Source: an uncultured Blautia sp. (GTDB taxonomy: Bacteria; Bacillota; Clostridia; Lachnospirales; Lachnospiraceae). From it: 64,000 nucleotides of DNA. The notes beneath the pieces were generated by a model. That model did no database searches. It was given only the letters and a program-made list of their open reading frames with translations, and was not told the DNA's origin. Of the stretch, positions 8,172 through 16,696 are shown piece by piece; within the stretch, counting starts at the first letter, position 1, and every line of letters starts with the position of its first letter. The stretch is taken from assembly GCA_934364795.1 (NCBI GenBank), contig CAKRMK010000008.1:1-64000 (forward strand), given 5' to 3'. A program made the position numbers and the translations under genes.

Positions 8172-8236
8172 TTCTTACATTTACAAAAGCAGTAGGAATA
8201 TCAGAAGTCTGCAAAGCATTTTGGAGGAAAAATAAA

Positions 8237-9406
8237 TTGAGACAGGTTAGGAAGAAAACATGGATTGTTACCATATTAGCAGTCTGCCTGATGTTATGGA
8301 CAGGCACACAGATAACTGTATACGCAGCAGGAAATCATCATACCGAAGGATATTTTGAGTATTCTATATCAGGTGACAGCGTAACGATCGAATCGTATTT
8401 TGGTTCTGAGAGCGAGGTTGTGATACCAGACCATATTGCAGCGCTTTCGGTGACGAAGATAGAAAATGCTGCATTTGCTGAGGCAGGAACCGTTACGAAG
8501 ATAACCATCCCGGATACTGTTACAGAAATTGGGAACAATGTGTTTGCCCATATGAAACAGCTTAAGGAAGTCGTGGTACAGTCCGTTGGTCTTAAGGTTC
8601 AGGTTCCATCCGGCTGCACAGTGACAGAGGATTATCCGGTTTATGTAAAGCCAGGCAGCGGGGAAGGCGAAATCACAGATCCGGGCAATACCGACCAGAG
8701 TCCGGATGATGACAATCGTATTGCGAATACAGATTCTGATAAAAAGAACAGTGGCACTGCAAATACAAACGGTACCCCAAATGTCGGAACCGATGGAAAC
8801 AGTGACAGCAAAATAGGCTTCGAAGCAGCAGCGGAGAAGGAAGACAAAATAGAGAATGCCGATGCTGCACAGGACAGACCGGGAATAAAAACCTCTGACA
8901 ATAAGCAGATCACAGTGGATGATACCGGTAATCTGATTGAGATTGATACTGACGGAAATATCAAAGTGTTAGACAAAAACCATAACTATTCTGTTACAGA
9001 GAATGAAAAAGGTGAGACGATTATCAAAGATGAAGAGGGAAACCAGGTAAACTCCAACCAGAAGAAAGAGGAAGAGGCGTCCCAGGTAAGTTCTAACCAG
9101 AAGAAAGAGGAGTCTCAGGAAAGCGAGGAAGAAACGCCCCAGACAAGTCCTGACCAGGAACAGGAAGAAAACCAGGAAAGTGCGGAGAAAGACGATGCCG
9201 AAAAGACGCAGGCAGATACTGACGAAGAAGAAACGGAAGCGCAGAGAAGCACCGGTAAGAATGAAAATGCAGTGTCAGAAGAAAGCCAGGAGAAGCAGGA
9301 GAATTCTGCTCCGACTTCTGACCATACAGGAATGCTTCTGGCTGTGCTTGCAGGAGTAATTTTTGTGGCAGGAGTGATCTTCTGGAAGAAAAAGAAACAG
9401 CATTAG
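8237..9406 (+). CDS. Secreted LRR (BspA-like) surface protein with acidic repeat region and C-terminal anchor
   Basis: I choose the TTG at 8237 because TTGGAGGAAA lies just upstream and it opens directly on a signal peptide (RKKTWIVTILAVCLMLWTG, cleavage near VYAAG). The result is 389 residues. Residues about 35-115 form one or two BspA-type leucine-rich units (VVIPDHIAALSVTKIENAAF, ITIPDTVTEIGNNVFAHM). A long acidic, Gln/Ser/Glu-rich linker follows, with near-repeats of the type NQKKEE. The end has APTSD, a hydrophobic segment (LLAVLAGVIFVAGVIFW) and KKKKQH, as in a sortase signal with a degenerate motif or a simple membrane anchor. It is probably an adhesin-like cell-surface protein. Confidence 0.82.
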   Translation: MRQVRKKTWIVTILAVCLMLWTGTQITVYAAGNHHTEGYFEYSISGDSVTIESYFGSESEVVIPDHIAALSVTKIENAAFAEAGTVTKITIPDTVTEIGNNVFAHMKQLKEVVVQSVGLKVQVPSGCTVTEDYPVYVKPGSGEGEITDPGNTDQSPDDDNRIANTDSDKKNSGTANTNGTPNVGTDGNSDSKIGFEAAAEKEDKIENADAAQDRPGIKTSDNKQITVDDTGNLIEIDTDGNIKVLDKNHNYSVTENEKGETIIKDEEGNQVNSNQKKEEEASQVSSNQKKEESQESEEETPQTSPDQEQEENQESAEKDDAEKTQADTDEEETEAQRSTGKNENAVSEESQEKQENSAPTSDHTGMLLAVLAGVIFVAGVIFWKKKKQH

Positions 9407-9443
9407 AAATAGTCTTGGAAACACCCAGGGAGAATTTTCACAT

Positions 9444-9566
9444 ATGGAAAGTTTTGTAATAAAGCTGGCAGGCCAGTATTTTGAAATCTGTCCTGTCTGC
9501 GATTACATAAGAGAATACTGTAAGGATTATAAGGCGTTTGCTCAAATAAACGAATACTTTTCATAA
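9444..9566 (+). pseudogene. Short remnant, 40 codons, resembling the start of an HPr-kinase/PEPCK-like protein
   Basis: The frame from the ATG at 9444 reads FVIKLAGQYFEICPVCDYI, REYCKDY and then stops. This matches, from memory, the opening of a Lachnospiraceae family of HPr-kinase-like proteins that would normally continue for about 250 more residues. No ribosome site is obvious. I regard it as debris. Confidence 0.3.
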
Positions 9567-9776
9567 AAGGTTGAAAGTATGAGAAAACTATGGTAAGTTT
9601 GAAATCAAAATGATCTTATTTTTGTTATAGTTTTGTTGAGAATTCGTATGTCGGATTTCTTTTCTTAAATGGAAAGTAGCCGGATAGAGCATATGGGGTT
9701 AAAATGGAATCTTTATAAAAAAGGATGTGTGGTATGGAACAGATTTCAAAGGTGATTATTGTAGACTTTGCTTTTT

Positions 9777-9884
9777 GCTTATCCGGTGAGCCTGGCTGTA
9801 ACTGCACTTTTTATACTGATAACATTAATTATATATCATTCTTCAAGGCGAATGCTTACATCAAAAAATATAGATAAAAAATAG
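9777..9884 (+). pseudogene. Remnant of the C-terminal end of a membrane protein (permease-like)
   Basis: One frame here reads AYPVSLAVTALFILITLII followed by [16 protein letters not shown] and a stop at 9882-9884: a hydrophobic segment and a basic tail, as at the end of FtsX-type ABC permeases. Nothing upstream extends it convincingly. The remainder of the 9407-9951 gap shows no intact gene. Confidence 0.35.
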
Positions 9885-9951
9885 AAGCCCCTTGTTATTT
9901 TTTCCATTATCAGATATACTCACTTCATATCAACTACAAAGGAGAAATACA

Positions 9952-10380
9952 ATGAGCAATGTAAATAAAACATGTCGGGTACACTACACCGGAACCTTTA
10001 ATGATGGAACGAAATTCGATTCCTCTTATGATCGTGGGGAACCGCTGGAATTTGTATGTGGTGCAGGGATGATGATAAAAGGGTTTGATGATGCAGTTCA
10101 GGATATGGAAGTGGGACAGATTGTGGATGTACATCTTATGCCAGAAGAGGCATATGGTATGCCTGATCCCCAGAAAATTTTTACAGTTTCCCTTGAGCAG
10201 CTGCCAGGAGCTGAGGATTTAGAAGCAGGCCAGCAGGTTTACCTTTCCAATGCCATGGGCCAGCCATTTCCGGTAAAGGTAGTAAACCGTGATGAAAAGA
10301 CAATCACTTTTGATGCCAATCATGAGATGGCCGGGAAGGAACTGAATTTTAAAATTGAACTGGTAGAAGTAGCAGAGTAA
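9952..10380 (+). CDS. FKBP-type peptidyl-prolyl isomerase (SlyD-like)
   Basis: The ATG at 9952 follows AAAGGAGAAATAC and gives 142 residues, the usual SlyD size minus its metal-binding tail. The FKBP half is clear at both ends ([20 protein letters not shown], then [16 protein letters not shown]), interrupted by the insert-in-flap (IF) chaperone domain typical of SlyD at about residues 65-120 ([48 protein letters not shown]). It catalyses cis-trans proline isomerisation and helps protein folding in the cytoplasm. Unlike E. coli SlyD it has no His-rich C-terminus, so a nickel role is not supported. It stands alone with its own terminator. Confidence 0.92.
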   Translation: MSNVNKTCRVHYTGTFNDGTKFDSSYDRGEPLEFVCGAGMMIKGFDDAVQDMEVGQIVDVHLMPEEAYGMPDPQKIFTVSLEQLPGAEDLEAGQQVYLSNAMGQPFPVKVVNRDEKTITFDANHEMAGKELNFKIELVEVAE

Positions 10381-10399
10381 AATTGCTTACATGCAAGAA

Positions 10400-10436
10400 G
10401 ATCATACAGAGCGGAAGCTGTCTGTATGGTCTTTTC
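10400..10436 (+). terminator. Terminator after the FKBP gene
   Basis: ATCATACAGA pairs with TCTGTATGGT around a GCGGAAGC-containing loop, followed by CTTTT. Confidence 0.65.
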
Positions 10437-10578
10437 CGTACAAGGGTAAAAAATATGACGAAAGATAAACAGAATTCAAAATGGAAAATGATAAGTGCTA
10501 CAGCACAATAAAATACGCAGTAAAGGCATAAGGCATTGATAAATACCAGGAAATTGAAATAAAAGAATAAATACTGAA

Positions 10579-10607
10579 AATTGCCACGGTTAGAAGCTGT
10601 GGCAATT
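10579..10607. other. Hairpin in the gap before the diguanylate cyclase gene
   Basis: AATTGCCACGG and CTGTGGCAATT form an 11-bp stem with a 7-base loop. No T run follows. A TATAAT box at 10667-10672 close to the next gene may be its -10, but no matching -35 is seen. The rest of 10437-10699 holds no gene. Confidence 0.45.
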
Positions 10608-10699
10608 TATGTCAGAAAAATTGTTTTTTTGCTGTGATTTTGTAGATTTTTTCTTCATATATTTGTTATAATGAAAAAAAGCTTTGGGGGAAAAATACT

Positions 10700-12172
10700 A
10701 TGAAGAGGAAAACGTTTCAGCTAAAAAACTATGTGATCGCTACCAGTGTGTTCATTATTTCTGTTATTACAGGGATTTTGATCTTTTTTGCCGCAGTGCA
10801 GCATTCTGTGGAGATAAATTCACAGGAAATCATGATGAAAGATGTATTCCGGCAAAGTGACCATTTACGGACCATTCTGGATATTCATTATCAGTATCTG
10901 AATGAGATTGCAGCAGAAATGGGAAAGTCAGAGGAGCTTTTTTCACAATCAAACAAGGAACGGCTGGTTTCTGTTTTTGAAAAGACAGACCTTGAGAGAA
11001 TTGCACTGATCGATGTTTCCGGAAATGTATATTATGATAACGGTGTTACGAAAAATGTGGCACACAGAAGATATTTCCAGGAAGCAATTCATGGAATGCA
11101 GACCATCAGTGATCCGCTGGAAAGCAGTGTGGATCAGGAGGTCAGAGTGGTGCTTGGCGTACCTATTTATAAAGGTGACCAGGTGATTGGTGTATTTGGC
11201 GGTTCTTATAATGTTACAGCTTTGAGCCATATGCTTTTTAATGATTTGTTTGGCGGTGCAGGAAACAGCTTCATTATTACAAGTGATGGTGAAGTCGTTG
11301 CATTTGACAGCGGTTCTACATCCGGTACAGAAATTACATATGGCACGAATATTTTTGAATATTATGGAGAAAAGAACCTGAAAGGAGAGCATACCCTGGA
11401 GAATCTTCAGGAAGATTTCCACGAAGGAAACAGAGGAATGGTAAAATTAAGCCTGGGAGAAAGAAATGAGGAGGATCGGTACCTTTCCTATATGCCTTTG
11501 GGTTATAATGACTGGATGATCTGTTATGGAGTAACAGTGGGTGCGGCACAGCAGGATTATGACTTTATCCGGGAATATGAACTGATCTTTATGGGGGCTT
11601 TCTGTATTCTGGTTTGTATTCTGATATTGTATATTATTCATAGAAACAATAAGGAAAAAGCCGAACTGGTGCGTTCCGCGCAAAAGGATGCGCTCACCGG
11701 TGTATATAATAAAGAAAATACCCAGCGCTTTATAGAGGGGATACTGAAAGAAAAAGGAGATACCATGTTTCATGGTTTCCTGATCCTGGATATAGATCAT
11801 TTTAAGGAAATTAATGATAATTATGGCCATATTGTGGGAGACAAGGTGCTGACAGCCCTGGGAAAACTTCTTCAGGAGCACTTCAGGGAAGAAGATGTGG
11901 TAGGACGTATTGGCGGAGATGAATTCGTGGTGCTTTTGTACAACATTGGTTCCAGAGAAAATATGGAAGCCAGAGTCCAGTCACTTCAGAAGAAGATAAG
12001 AGAAATGGAGATCAAAGAGCTGGGTGAGAAGCGGCTGTCGATTAGTGCCGGGATTGCCTTTGCGCCAAAAGACGGATGCAGTTTCATGGATCTGTACAGA
12101 AGAGCAGATAATGCACTGTACCAGACCAAACGTGCAGGCCGGGATGGTTATCATGTGTATGAGAAACAGTAG
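10700..12172 (+). CDS. Membrane diguanylate cyclase with extracellular dCache-like sensor and GGDEF domain
   Basis: The 490-residue protein has a first membrane segment at about residues 12-34, an extracellular domain of about 260 residues resembling dCache/PAS-like ligand sensors (RVVLGVPIYKGDQVIGVFGG, SYMPLGYNDWMICYGV), a second membrane segment at about 297-317 (IFMGAFCILVCILILYII), and a C-terminal GGDEF domain (DALTGVYNKENTQRF; GRIGGDEFVV with GGDEF at 405-409). Because the catalytic motif is intact it should make cyclic di-GMP from GTP. An RxxD pair (REED at 396-399) five residues before GGDEF is the expected product-inhibition I-site. No EAL domain is present. The sensed ligand is unknown. 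A GGGGG ribosome site precedes the ATG. Confidence 0.93.
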   Translation: MKRKTFQLKNYVIATSVFIISVITGILIFFAAVQHSVEINSQEIMMKDVFRQSDHLRTILDIHYQYLNEIAAEMGKSEELFSQSNKERLVSVFEKTDLERIALIDVSGNVYYDNGVTKNVAHRRYFQEAIHGMQTISDPLESSVDQEVRVVLGVPIYKGDQVIGVFGGSYNVTALSHMLFNDLFGGAGNSFIITSDGEVVAFDSGSTSGTEITYGTNIFEYYGEKNLKGEHTLENLQEDFHEGNRGMVKLSLGERNEEDRYLSYMPLGYNDWMICYGVTVGAAQQDYDFIREYELIFMGAFCILVCILILYIIHRNNKEKAELVRSAQKDALTGVYNKENTQRFIEGILKEKGDTMFHGFLILDIDHFKEINDNYGHIVGDKVLTALGKLLQEHFREEDVVGRIGGDEFVVLLYNIGSRENMEARVQSLQKKIREMEIKELGEKRLSISAGIAFAPKDGCSFMDLYRRADNALYQTKRAGRDGYHVYEKQ

Positions 12173-12199
12173 TAATGAGAAATAGCAGTTTATGAAATG

Positions 12200-12259
12200 T
12201 TCTGCCGGAATATGGAAGTCGTTTTGCTATACCGCTTCCAATTTCGGCAGAATTTTTTT
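12200..12259 (+). terminator. Terminator after the diguanylate cyclase gene
   Basis: TTCTGCCG (12200-12207) pairs with CGGCAGAA (12245-12252), with inner TGGAAG/CTTCCA pairing, followed by a run of seven T residues. Confidence 0.8.
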
Positions 12260-12398
12260 GAAAAGATTTATATTTATACATAATATGCACGAAATAAAAG
12301 GAAATTATACATGATCAGTATAGAAAACTGGTAATTATTAAGATAAAATATACTGGATTTTGCGGATTATCGTTTTTTAGTCACATCTGGAGGTAAAA

Positions 12399-12458
12399 AT
12401 GAAAAAGACGGAAGAGAGAGGCTCTATTGGTCACAAGGTCATGAGCAACAATCTGTAA
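12399..12458 (+). pseudogene. 19-codon gene start with a good ribosome site, abandoned
   Basis: CTGGAGGTAAAAATG opens a frame of 19 residues (MKKTEERGSIGHKVMSNNL) and then stops. Similar openings precede the first membrane helix in methyl-accepting chemotaxis proteins, so this may be all that is left of one. It could also be a leader peptide, since a terminator hairpin follows at 12514. Confidence 0.3.
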
Positions 12459-12513
12459 ATGCACAGACAGCAGATATACAGGAAACAGATGCAAGGGAAG
12501 CGTTCAAAAAAAG

Positions 12514-12580
12514 AAAACTGTTTTCCTCCAGAAACTGAAAGATTTTATTCAGGTATCTGGATCAGGAAAACAGTTTTTTT
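12514..12580 (+). terminator. Terminator hairpin
   Basis: AAAACTGTTTTCCT and AGGAAAACAGTTTT pair across about 35 bases, followed by a run of T residues. It ends whatever transcript starts near 12399. Confidence 0.75.
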
Positions 12581-12615
12581 ATCAGTTTTATTTCCGGCGT
12601 TTTTGCACTCCTGAT

Positions 12616-12750
12616 ATGGCAGTTGTGATTATACCGGCGTATCAACCGGATGAAATGCTTATAAGTCTTACAGATAAATTGTGGACTCTGGGGTGCAGGA
12701 TCGTTGTGGTTGATGACGGAAGCGGAGAAAAATATATCACACAAGGTTAA
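12616..12750 (+). pseudogene. N-terminal fragment of a family 2 glycosyltransferase
   Basis: A 44-residue frame reads MAVVIIPAYQPDEMLISL, then a helix and CRIVVVDDGSGEKY before a stop. VVIIPAYQPDE and VVVDDGSG are the first beta strand and the nucleotide-binding turn of GT2 (GT-A fold) enzymes, which normally run to more than 300 residues. The rest is absent, so this is a remnant. Confidence 0.6.
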
Positions 12751-12882
12751 AAAGTTTTAACTTTGTTTAACATTGGAAATACACAAAATTTAACATAAGC
12801 CTCTATAATGTTTTATAGAAAAGGATAAAAGAAAGCAAAGTTAATTAAAAATAGAGAAGATATAAAGCAAGGAGGCTTTTTT

Positions 12883-13257
12883 ATGAGAAAGATATTTGCT
12901 AAAACACAGAAAGTGGAGTTGAACAGTTTTATAAATGAATTTGTAAAAACAAGACAGAAATTTTTTACACCGGATCAGGAATGGATTGAAGCAGACCTGT
13001 CAGAAGAAAAAATATATGTGAGAATAGATGAAAAACAGCTGGAAAAAGAGCTGGATGAAATGGTAAAATGCGGCCTGGAAAATGGAAAAGCAAATCCACT
13101 TAAAATGCTTATCCAGGTAAGAAAAAATTCAGACGGGGCAGAAATCAGTTATTCTGATAATGGTGCCGGAAGCTGGAGAAATAGAAGCTTACAGGTTTCA
13201 GATCATATCTGCAAAGGTTCTGAAACCAAAAAAGAATGGGGAATGCAGATTGCATAA
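12883..13257 (+). CDS. Small GHKL/histidine-kinase-like ATPase domain protein, degenerate
   Basis: A 124-residue frame with an excellent AGGAGG ribosome site at 7 bp. Residues about 48-105 match the ATP-binding region of sensor kinases: RIDEKQLEKELDEMVKCGLE in the place of the N-box helix, then EISYSDNGAGSW as the G1 box. The N-box lacks the Mg-binding asparagine, and the protein ends at KKEWGMQIA, where a full kinase would have the GLGL G2 box. It therefore looks unable to act as a kinase. It may be a decayed kinase tail that gained or kept a start, or a binding-only protein. A strong terminator follows. Confidence 0.5.
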   Translation: MRKIFAKTQKVELNSFINEFVKTRQKFFTPDQEWIEADLSEEKIYVRIDEKQLEKELDEMVKCGLENGKANPLKMLIQVRKNSDGAEISYSDNGAGSWRNRSLQVSDHICKGSETKKEWGMQIA

Positions 13258-13292
13258 ATAAGATTTATGCAGGAAATAAAAAGATGCAAATT

Positions 13293-13339
13293 AAAATCCC
13301 TGTATTTACTGTGAAAGCAGTAAATACAGGGATTTTTTT
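13293..13339 (+). terminator. Strong terminator after the GHKL-like gene
   Basis: AAAATCCCTGTATTTACTG and CAGTAAATACAGGGATTTT are perfect 19-bp arms with a 6-base loop, followed by T residues. Confidence 0.92.
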
Positions 13340-13348
13340 ATACAAATA

Positions 13349-13409
13349 CAGGGCATTTTTTATGCAATAGGAAATTCTGCCAGAATCCCCTATTGTATAA
13401 AAAGCCCTG
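13349..13409 (-). terminator. Terminator of pgi
   Basis: On the minus strand, CAGGGC...GCCCTG encloses CAATAGGGGATTC/GAATTTCCTATTG-like pairing with T runs inside the outer stem. It lies about 46 bp after the pgi stop. Confidence 0.6.
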
Positions 13410-13455
13410 TTTGTGAAATTACACTGCTGTAGAAAGAGCTTCTTTGCAGTTAAAA

Positions 13456-15039
13456 TCAGATGTTCAGAAGATCGCTGAACACTTTAAGTGCACCGTCAGT
13501 ATTGTGTGCAAGAACACGTTTGGCAAGAACTTTACCAAGCTGAACACCTTCCTGGTCGAAGCTGTTCAGGTTCCATACAAAGCCCTGGAACATGATCTTG
13601 TTCTCAAAGTGTGCAAGTAATGCACCAAGAGAAGCAGGGGTAAGTTCCCCACCAATGATAATGCTGGATGGACGTTTACCCTTGAAATTCTTGTTCAGGT
13701 TCTCATCCTCTTTACCGCAGGCAAATGCTACGATCTGTGCAGCAACGTTAGCGCACAGCTTCTGCTGGCTTGTGCTGTTCTCAATATCAACATCTACTCC
13801 AAGCTGGCTCTTCTTAAAGCCGATGAACTGAAGTGGGATGATATCAGATCCCTGATGTAATAACTGATAGAAAGAATGCTGGCCGTTGGTTCCTGGCTCA
13901 CCGAAGATAACCGGTCCGGTCACATAATTTACCGGCTCACCGAAACGGTTGACTGTTTTACCATTGGACTCCATATCACACTGCTGGAGATGTGCAGGGA
14001 AACGGCTTAATGCCTGTGAATATGGAAGAACAGCGGTAGAAGGATATCCCTGTACATTTCTCTCATAGATACCGATAAGAGCGTCCAGCATATCCGGGTT
14101 CTTCATAAGGTCACGGTTGGTTGCAAGCTTGTCTTCTTCAGCTGCCCCCTCAAGAAGCTGTGCAAATACTTCCGGTCCGAATGCAAGGGAAAGGATAGCT
14201 CCGCCTACACCGGAAACAGAAGAGTAGCGGCCTCCGATATAATCATCCATGAAAATAGCAGTCAGATAATCTTCACTCTTTGCAAGAGGGGAAGTCTCAC
14301 TTGTTACAGCAAGCATATGTTTAGATGGATTCAGACCTGCTTTTGTCAGGGCATCTTTTACAAATGCTTCGTTGGTCAGTGTCTCAAGGGTTGTACCGGA
14401 TTTGGATACAACGATGAATAAGGAGTGTGCAAGGTCTACAGAAGCAAGTACTGCAGCTGCATCATCCGGGTCAACGTTGCTGATGAACTTCGCTTCCATC
14501 TTGAACGTGTTATTGGCCTTCGCCCAGTTCTCAAGTGCAATGTAAAGGGCACGGGGACCAAGGTCACTTCCGCCAATACCGATCTGAACAACAGTAGTGA
14601 ATTTCTCACCAGCTTCGTTGGTGATCTCACCAGCATGGACTTTATTTGCAAAATCAGCAGCTTTCTTCTGCTGGGCAACGTAGAATTCACGTTTGTCTAC
14701 ACCATCTACAACAACCGGGTTACCAAGCTGCTTACGTGCAAGGTGATGAAGAACCATACGGTTCTCACCGGTGTTGATCACTGCACCATTATATAATTCC
14801 TGGAATTTGTCGATCAGCTGTGCCTCGTCAGCCAGCTTCGCAAGTGCGGATAAAACGGTTTCGTCTACTTCTTTGGCTGCATAGTTGTAAGAAAGACCAG
14901 CTGCCATTGGTGTACTATAATCAGCTACACGCTTGCCACCTTCTTCACCAGACAGAGCTGCTGCAATGTCTACGTGATTCTTAAGCTCTTTCAGTTTGCC
15001 AAAAGAATCAAGTGTGTCAAGATTTTTCCATGTTGCCAT
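13456..15039 (-). CDS. pgi: Glucose-6-phosphate isomerase
   Basis: The 527-residue protein interconverts glucose-6-phosphate and fructose-6-phosphate in glycolysis. It shows family signatures: IGIGGSDLGPRALY, FIVVSKSGTTLETLTNEAF (phosphate-binding SKSGTT), GGRYSSVSGVG, and GTNGQHSFYQLLHQG with the conserved Glu-Pro-Gly-x-Asn and His. Length is close to the longer bacterial Pgi form. An AAAGGAGGAATTATATT site precedes the ATG at 15039. It stands as a single-gene unit with promoter at 15145-15173 and a terminator at 13349-13409. Confidence 0.97.
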   Translation of the reverse strand: MATWKNLDTLDSFGKLKELKNHVDIAAALSGEEGGKRVADYSTPMAAGLSYNYAAKEVDETVLSALAKLADEAQLIDKFQELYNGAVINTGENRMVLHHLARKQLGNPVVVDGVDKREFYVAQQKKAADFANKVHAGEITNEAGEKFTTVVQIGIGGSDLGPRALYIALENWAKANNTFKMEAKFISNVDPDDAAAVLASVDLAHSLFIVVSKSGTTLETLTNEAFVKDALTKAGLNPSKHMLAVTSETSPLAKSEDYLTAIFMDDYIGGRYSSVSGVGGAILSLAFGPEVFAQLLEGAAEEDKLATNRDLMKNPDMLDALIGIYERNVQGYPSTAVLPYSQALSRFPAHLQQCDMESNGKTVNRFGEPVNYVTGPVIFGEPGTNGQHSFYQLLHQGSDIIPLQFIGFKKSQLGVDVDIENSTSQQKLCANVAAQIVAFACGKEDENLNKNFKGKRPSSIIIGGELTPASLGALLAHFENKIMFQGFVWNLNSFDQEGVQLGKVLAKRVLAHNTDGALKVFSDLLNI

Positions 15040-15144
15040 AATATAATTCCTCCTTTAGATGGTTGAGATGATTTCTGTTCATTTGGCGAGCAGAAACAAA
15101 GTATGCTCTCAAAGGAGTCTTCTGATAAGACCCACATTGCCTTT

Positions 15145-15173
15145 ATTATACTGAATAAATTTCGGAATTTCAA
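15145..15173 (-). promoter_or_regulatory. Promoter of pgi
   Basis: On the minus strand TTGAAA (15168-15173) and TATAAT (15145-15150) are 17 bp apart, about 106 bp before the pgi start. The long leader between them shows no clear riboswitch. Confidence 0.65.
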
Positions 15174-15250
15174 TGCAAGGATGAAGATTCGTGAAAAATC
15201 AACATTCTTGTAGGGGGAAAAGAAAATAATATGAAAAAATTAACACAAAT

Positions 15251-16459
15251 TCAACTAAGCAATGTGATATAAATTCCTGTAAGGATAGCTGTGGTGATAA
15301 CTCCACAGATATTGGCACCCAAGGCATAGTCCAGAATAAATGCAGCAGCGTTTGCCTTTCCGGCAGCTTTCTGTGCTACTTTTGCAGTGGAAGGTACACA
15401 GGAGACGCCTGCAATTCCTATAGTGGGATTGAAATCGCCTTTACGGAAAAAGTAGATCACATATCCGCCAAGGATTCCTCCAATACCGGAGAGCAGGAGT
15501 GCAAGCATGCCGAGAACCAGAAGTTTCAGGACTGTGGCATCCAGAAGAGTGTTTGCGTCACAGAGTACACCCAGCATAAGTCCAAGGAAAAATGTGGCAA
15601 AATAAAGGAAGTTTTCTCCGATCATTTTTATGTATGGTTTTATTCCGGTTTCACGGATCACAATTCCTACAAAGAAGCTGAGAAAAAGGGGAGCAGCAAC
15701 AGGGAACAACAGACACAGGGCGGCATTGGTAATAACTGCGAAAACAAGTTTTTCCCTGGATGTGACTGTATTTTCCTTTTTCTCTCTTGTAATAACCTTT
15801 CCCCTCAGTTCCTTTGGAATGAGAAGGCGAATCAGATAAGGATAACCGCCGTAGGTCAGGCTGAGATACAGATAGGCAACTATAGAGATAGGAACAAACA
15901 GTTCCGGAGCCAGCTTCAGAGAGGCAAACAATACCATGGGACCGTCGGCTCTGCCAATAATGGATACGGCTGCGGCAGCACCGGCATCCAATCCCATAAG
16001 TCTGGCAATTGGAAAGGTGAGAATGGTTCCGGCTTCTGCAAAAAGAGCTATGGTCATACTGATAAAGGGGTGTTCCAGTACATAGCCGATATCACAGAGG
16101 ATTCCGATACCCATAAATACCAGACAGGCAATCAATCCGTTGCTGAATGTTAAGGTGTAAAGAGGCTGCAAAAAATCAATCTGCATATATTTCATCAGAT
16201 CATCTGTGGTGGAGAGAAGTGGATTGATGATCAGATTTCCAATCATATTTTCTCCGAGAAAAAGAACGCCGGCATTTACAGCAGACATGCCAAGTCCCAT
16301 AGGAACCATGATTAAAGGTTCAAGGGTTCCCTTTGCTCCAAGATATACAAGCAGAAATCCGAGGAAGATCAGTACAATTCTGGCAATGACGATCTGGGGG
16401 CTTTCTGCAAACATGGTTCCGATTCCTTGAAAAAGATCAAATATATTCATTTCCATCAT
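15251..16459 (-). CDS. Sodium-pumping decarboxylase beta subunit (OadB/GcdB/MmdB type)
   Basis: A 402-residue integral membrane protein with about nine to eleven hydrophobic segments. Diagnostic parts are SIIGRADGPMVLFASLKLAP, with the Na+-coupling Asp, and the end region GIAGVSCVPSTAKVAQKA with YALGANICGVI. In the full enzyme this subunit decarboxylates a biotin-carried carboxyl group and exports Na+. The start is the ATG at 16459, which overlaps the stop of the tiny upstream gene in an ATGA, so translation is coupled. The carboxyltransferase (alpha) and biotin carrier subunits are not in this window. The substrate (oxaloacetate, methylmalonyl-CoA or glutaconyl-CoA) cannot be told from this subunit. 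Confidence 0.92.
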   Translation of the reverse strand: MMEMNIFDLFQGIGTMFAESPQIVIARIVLIFLGFLLVYLGAKGTLEPLIMVPMGLGMSAVNAGVLFLGENMIGNLIINPLLSTTDDLMKYMQIDFLQPLYTLTFSNGLIACLVFMGIGILCDIGYVLEHPFISMTIALFAEAGTILTFPIARLMGLDAGAAAAVSIIGRADGPMVLFASLKLAPELFVPISIVAYLYLSLTYGGYPYLIRLLIPKELRGKVITREKKENTVTSREKLVFAVITNAALCLLFPVAAPLFLSFFVGIVIRETGIKPYIKMIGENFLYFATFFLGLMLGVLCDANTLLDATVLKLLVLGMLALLLSGIGGILGGYVIYFFRKGDFNPTIGIAGVSCVPSTAKVAQKAAGKANAAAFILDYALGANICGVITTAILTGIYITLLS

Positions 16460-16569
16460 TCCTCCCCGCGTTTTCCAAAGGCGGTGATTCCTGCCATTGT
16501 TAGTTTCATTAACCCTGCAATTCCATAAGAAATAACAGCACCAATTAAAATTACTTTAATACAGATCAT
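16456..16569 (-). CDS. OadG-related small membrane subunit (37 residues)
   Basis: This tiny gene, ATG at 16567-16569 after AAAAGGAGAATCATT, encodes one membrane helix (IKVILIGAVISYGIAGLMKL) and a short basic/acidic tail ending GKRGEE. Its size, single helix and position immediately before and overlapping the beta subunit match the small OadG-related subunits of Na+-pumping decarboxylases, which help assemble the complex. A longer frame reaching 16659 lacks a ribosome site and adds unlikely sequence. Confidence 0.75.
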   Translation of the reverse strand: MICIKVILIGAVISYGIAGLMKLTMAGITAFGKRGEE

Positions 16570-16696
16570 AATGATTCTCCTTTTCTGAGTACGAAAATAA
16601 ACCGGTAAAAATAACGATATTGTTATCTTACACTGGCATGATAAATCTCTACTGGCCATGAAACAGACAGTAAGGATAAAGGGATAGTATTCAAAA

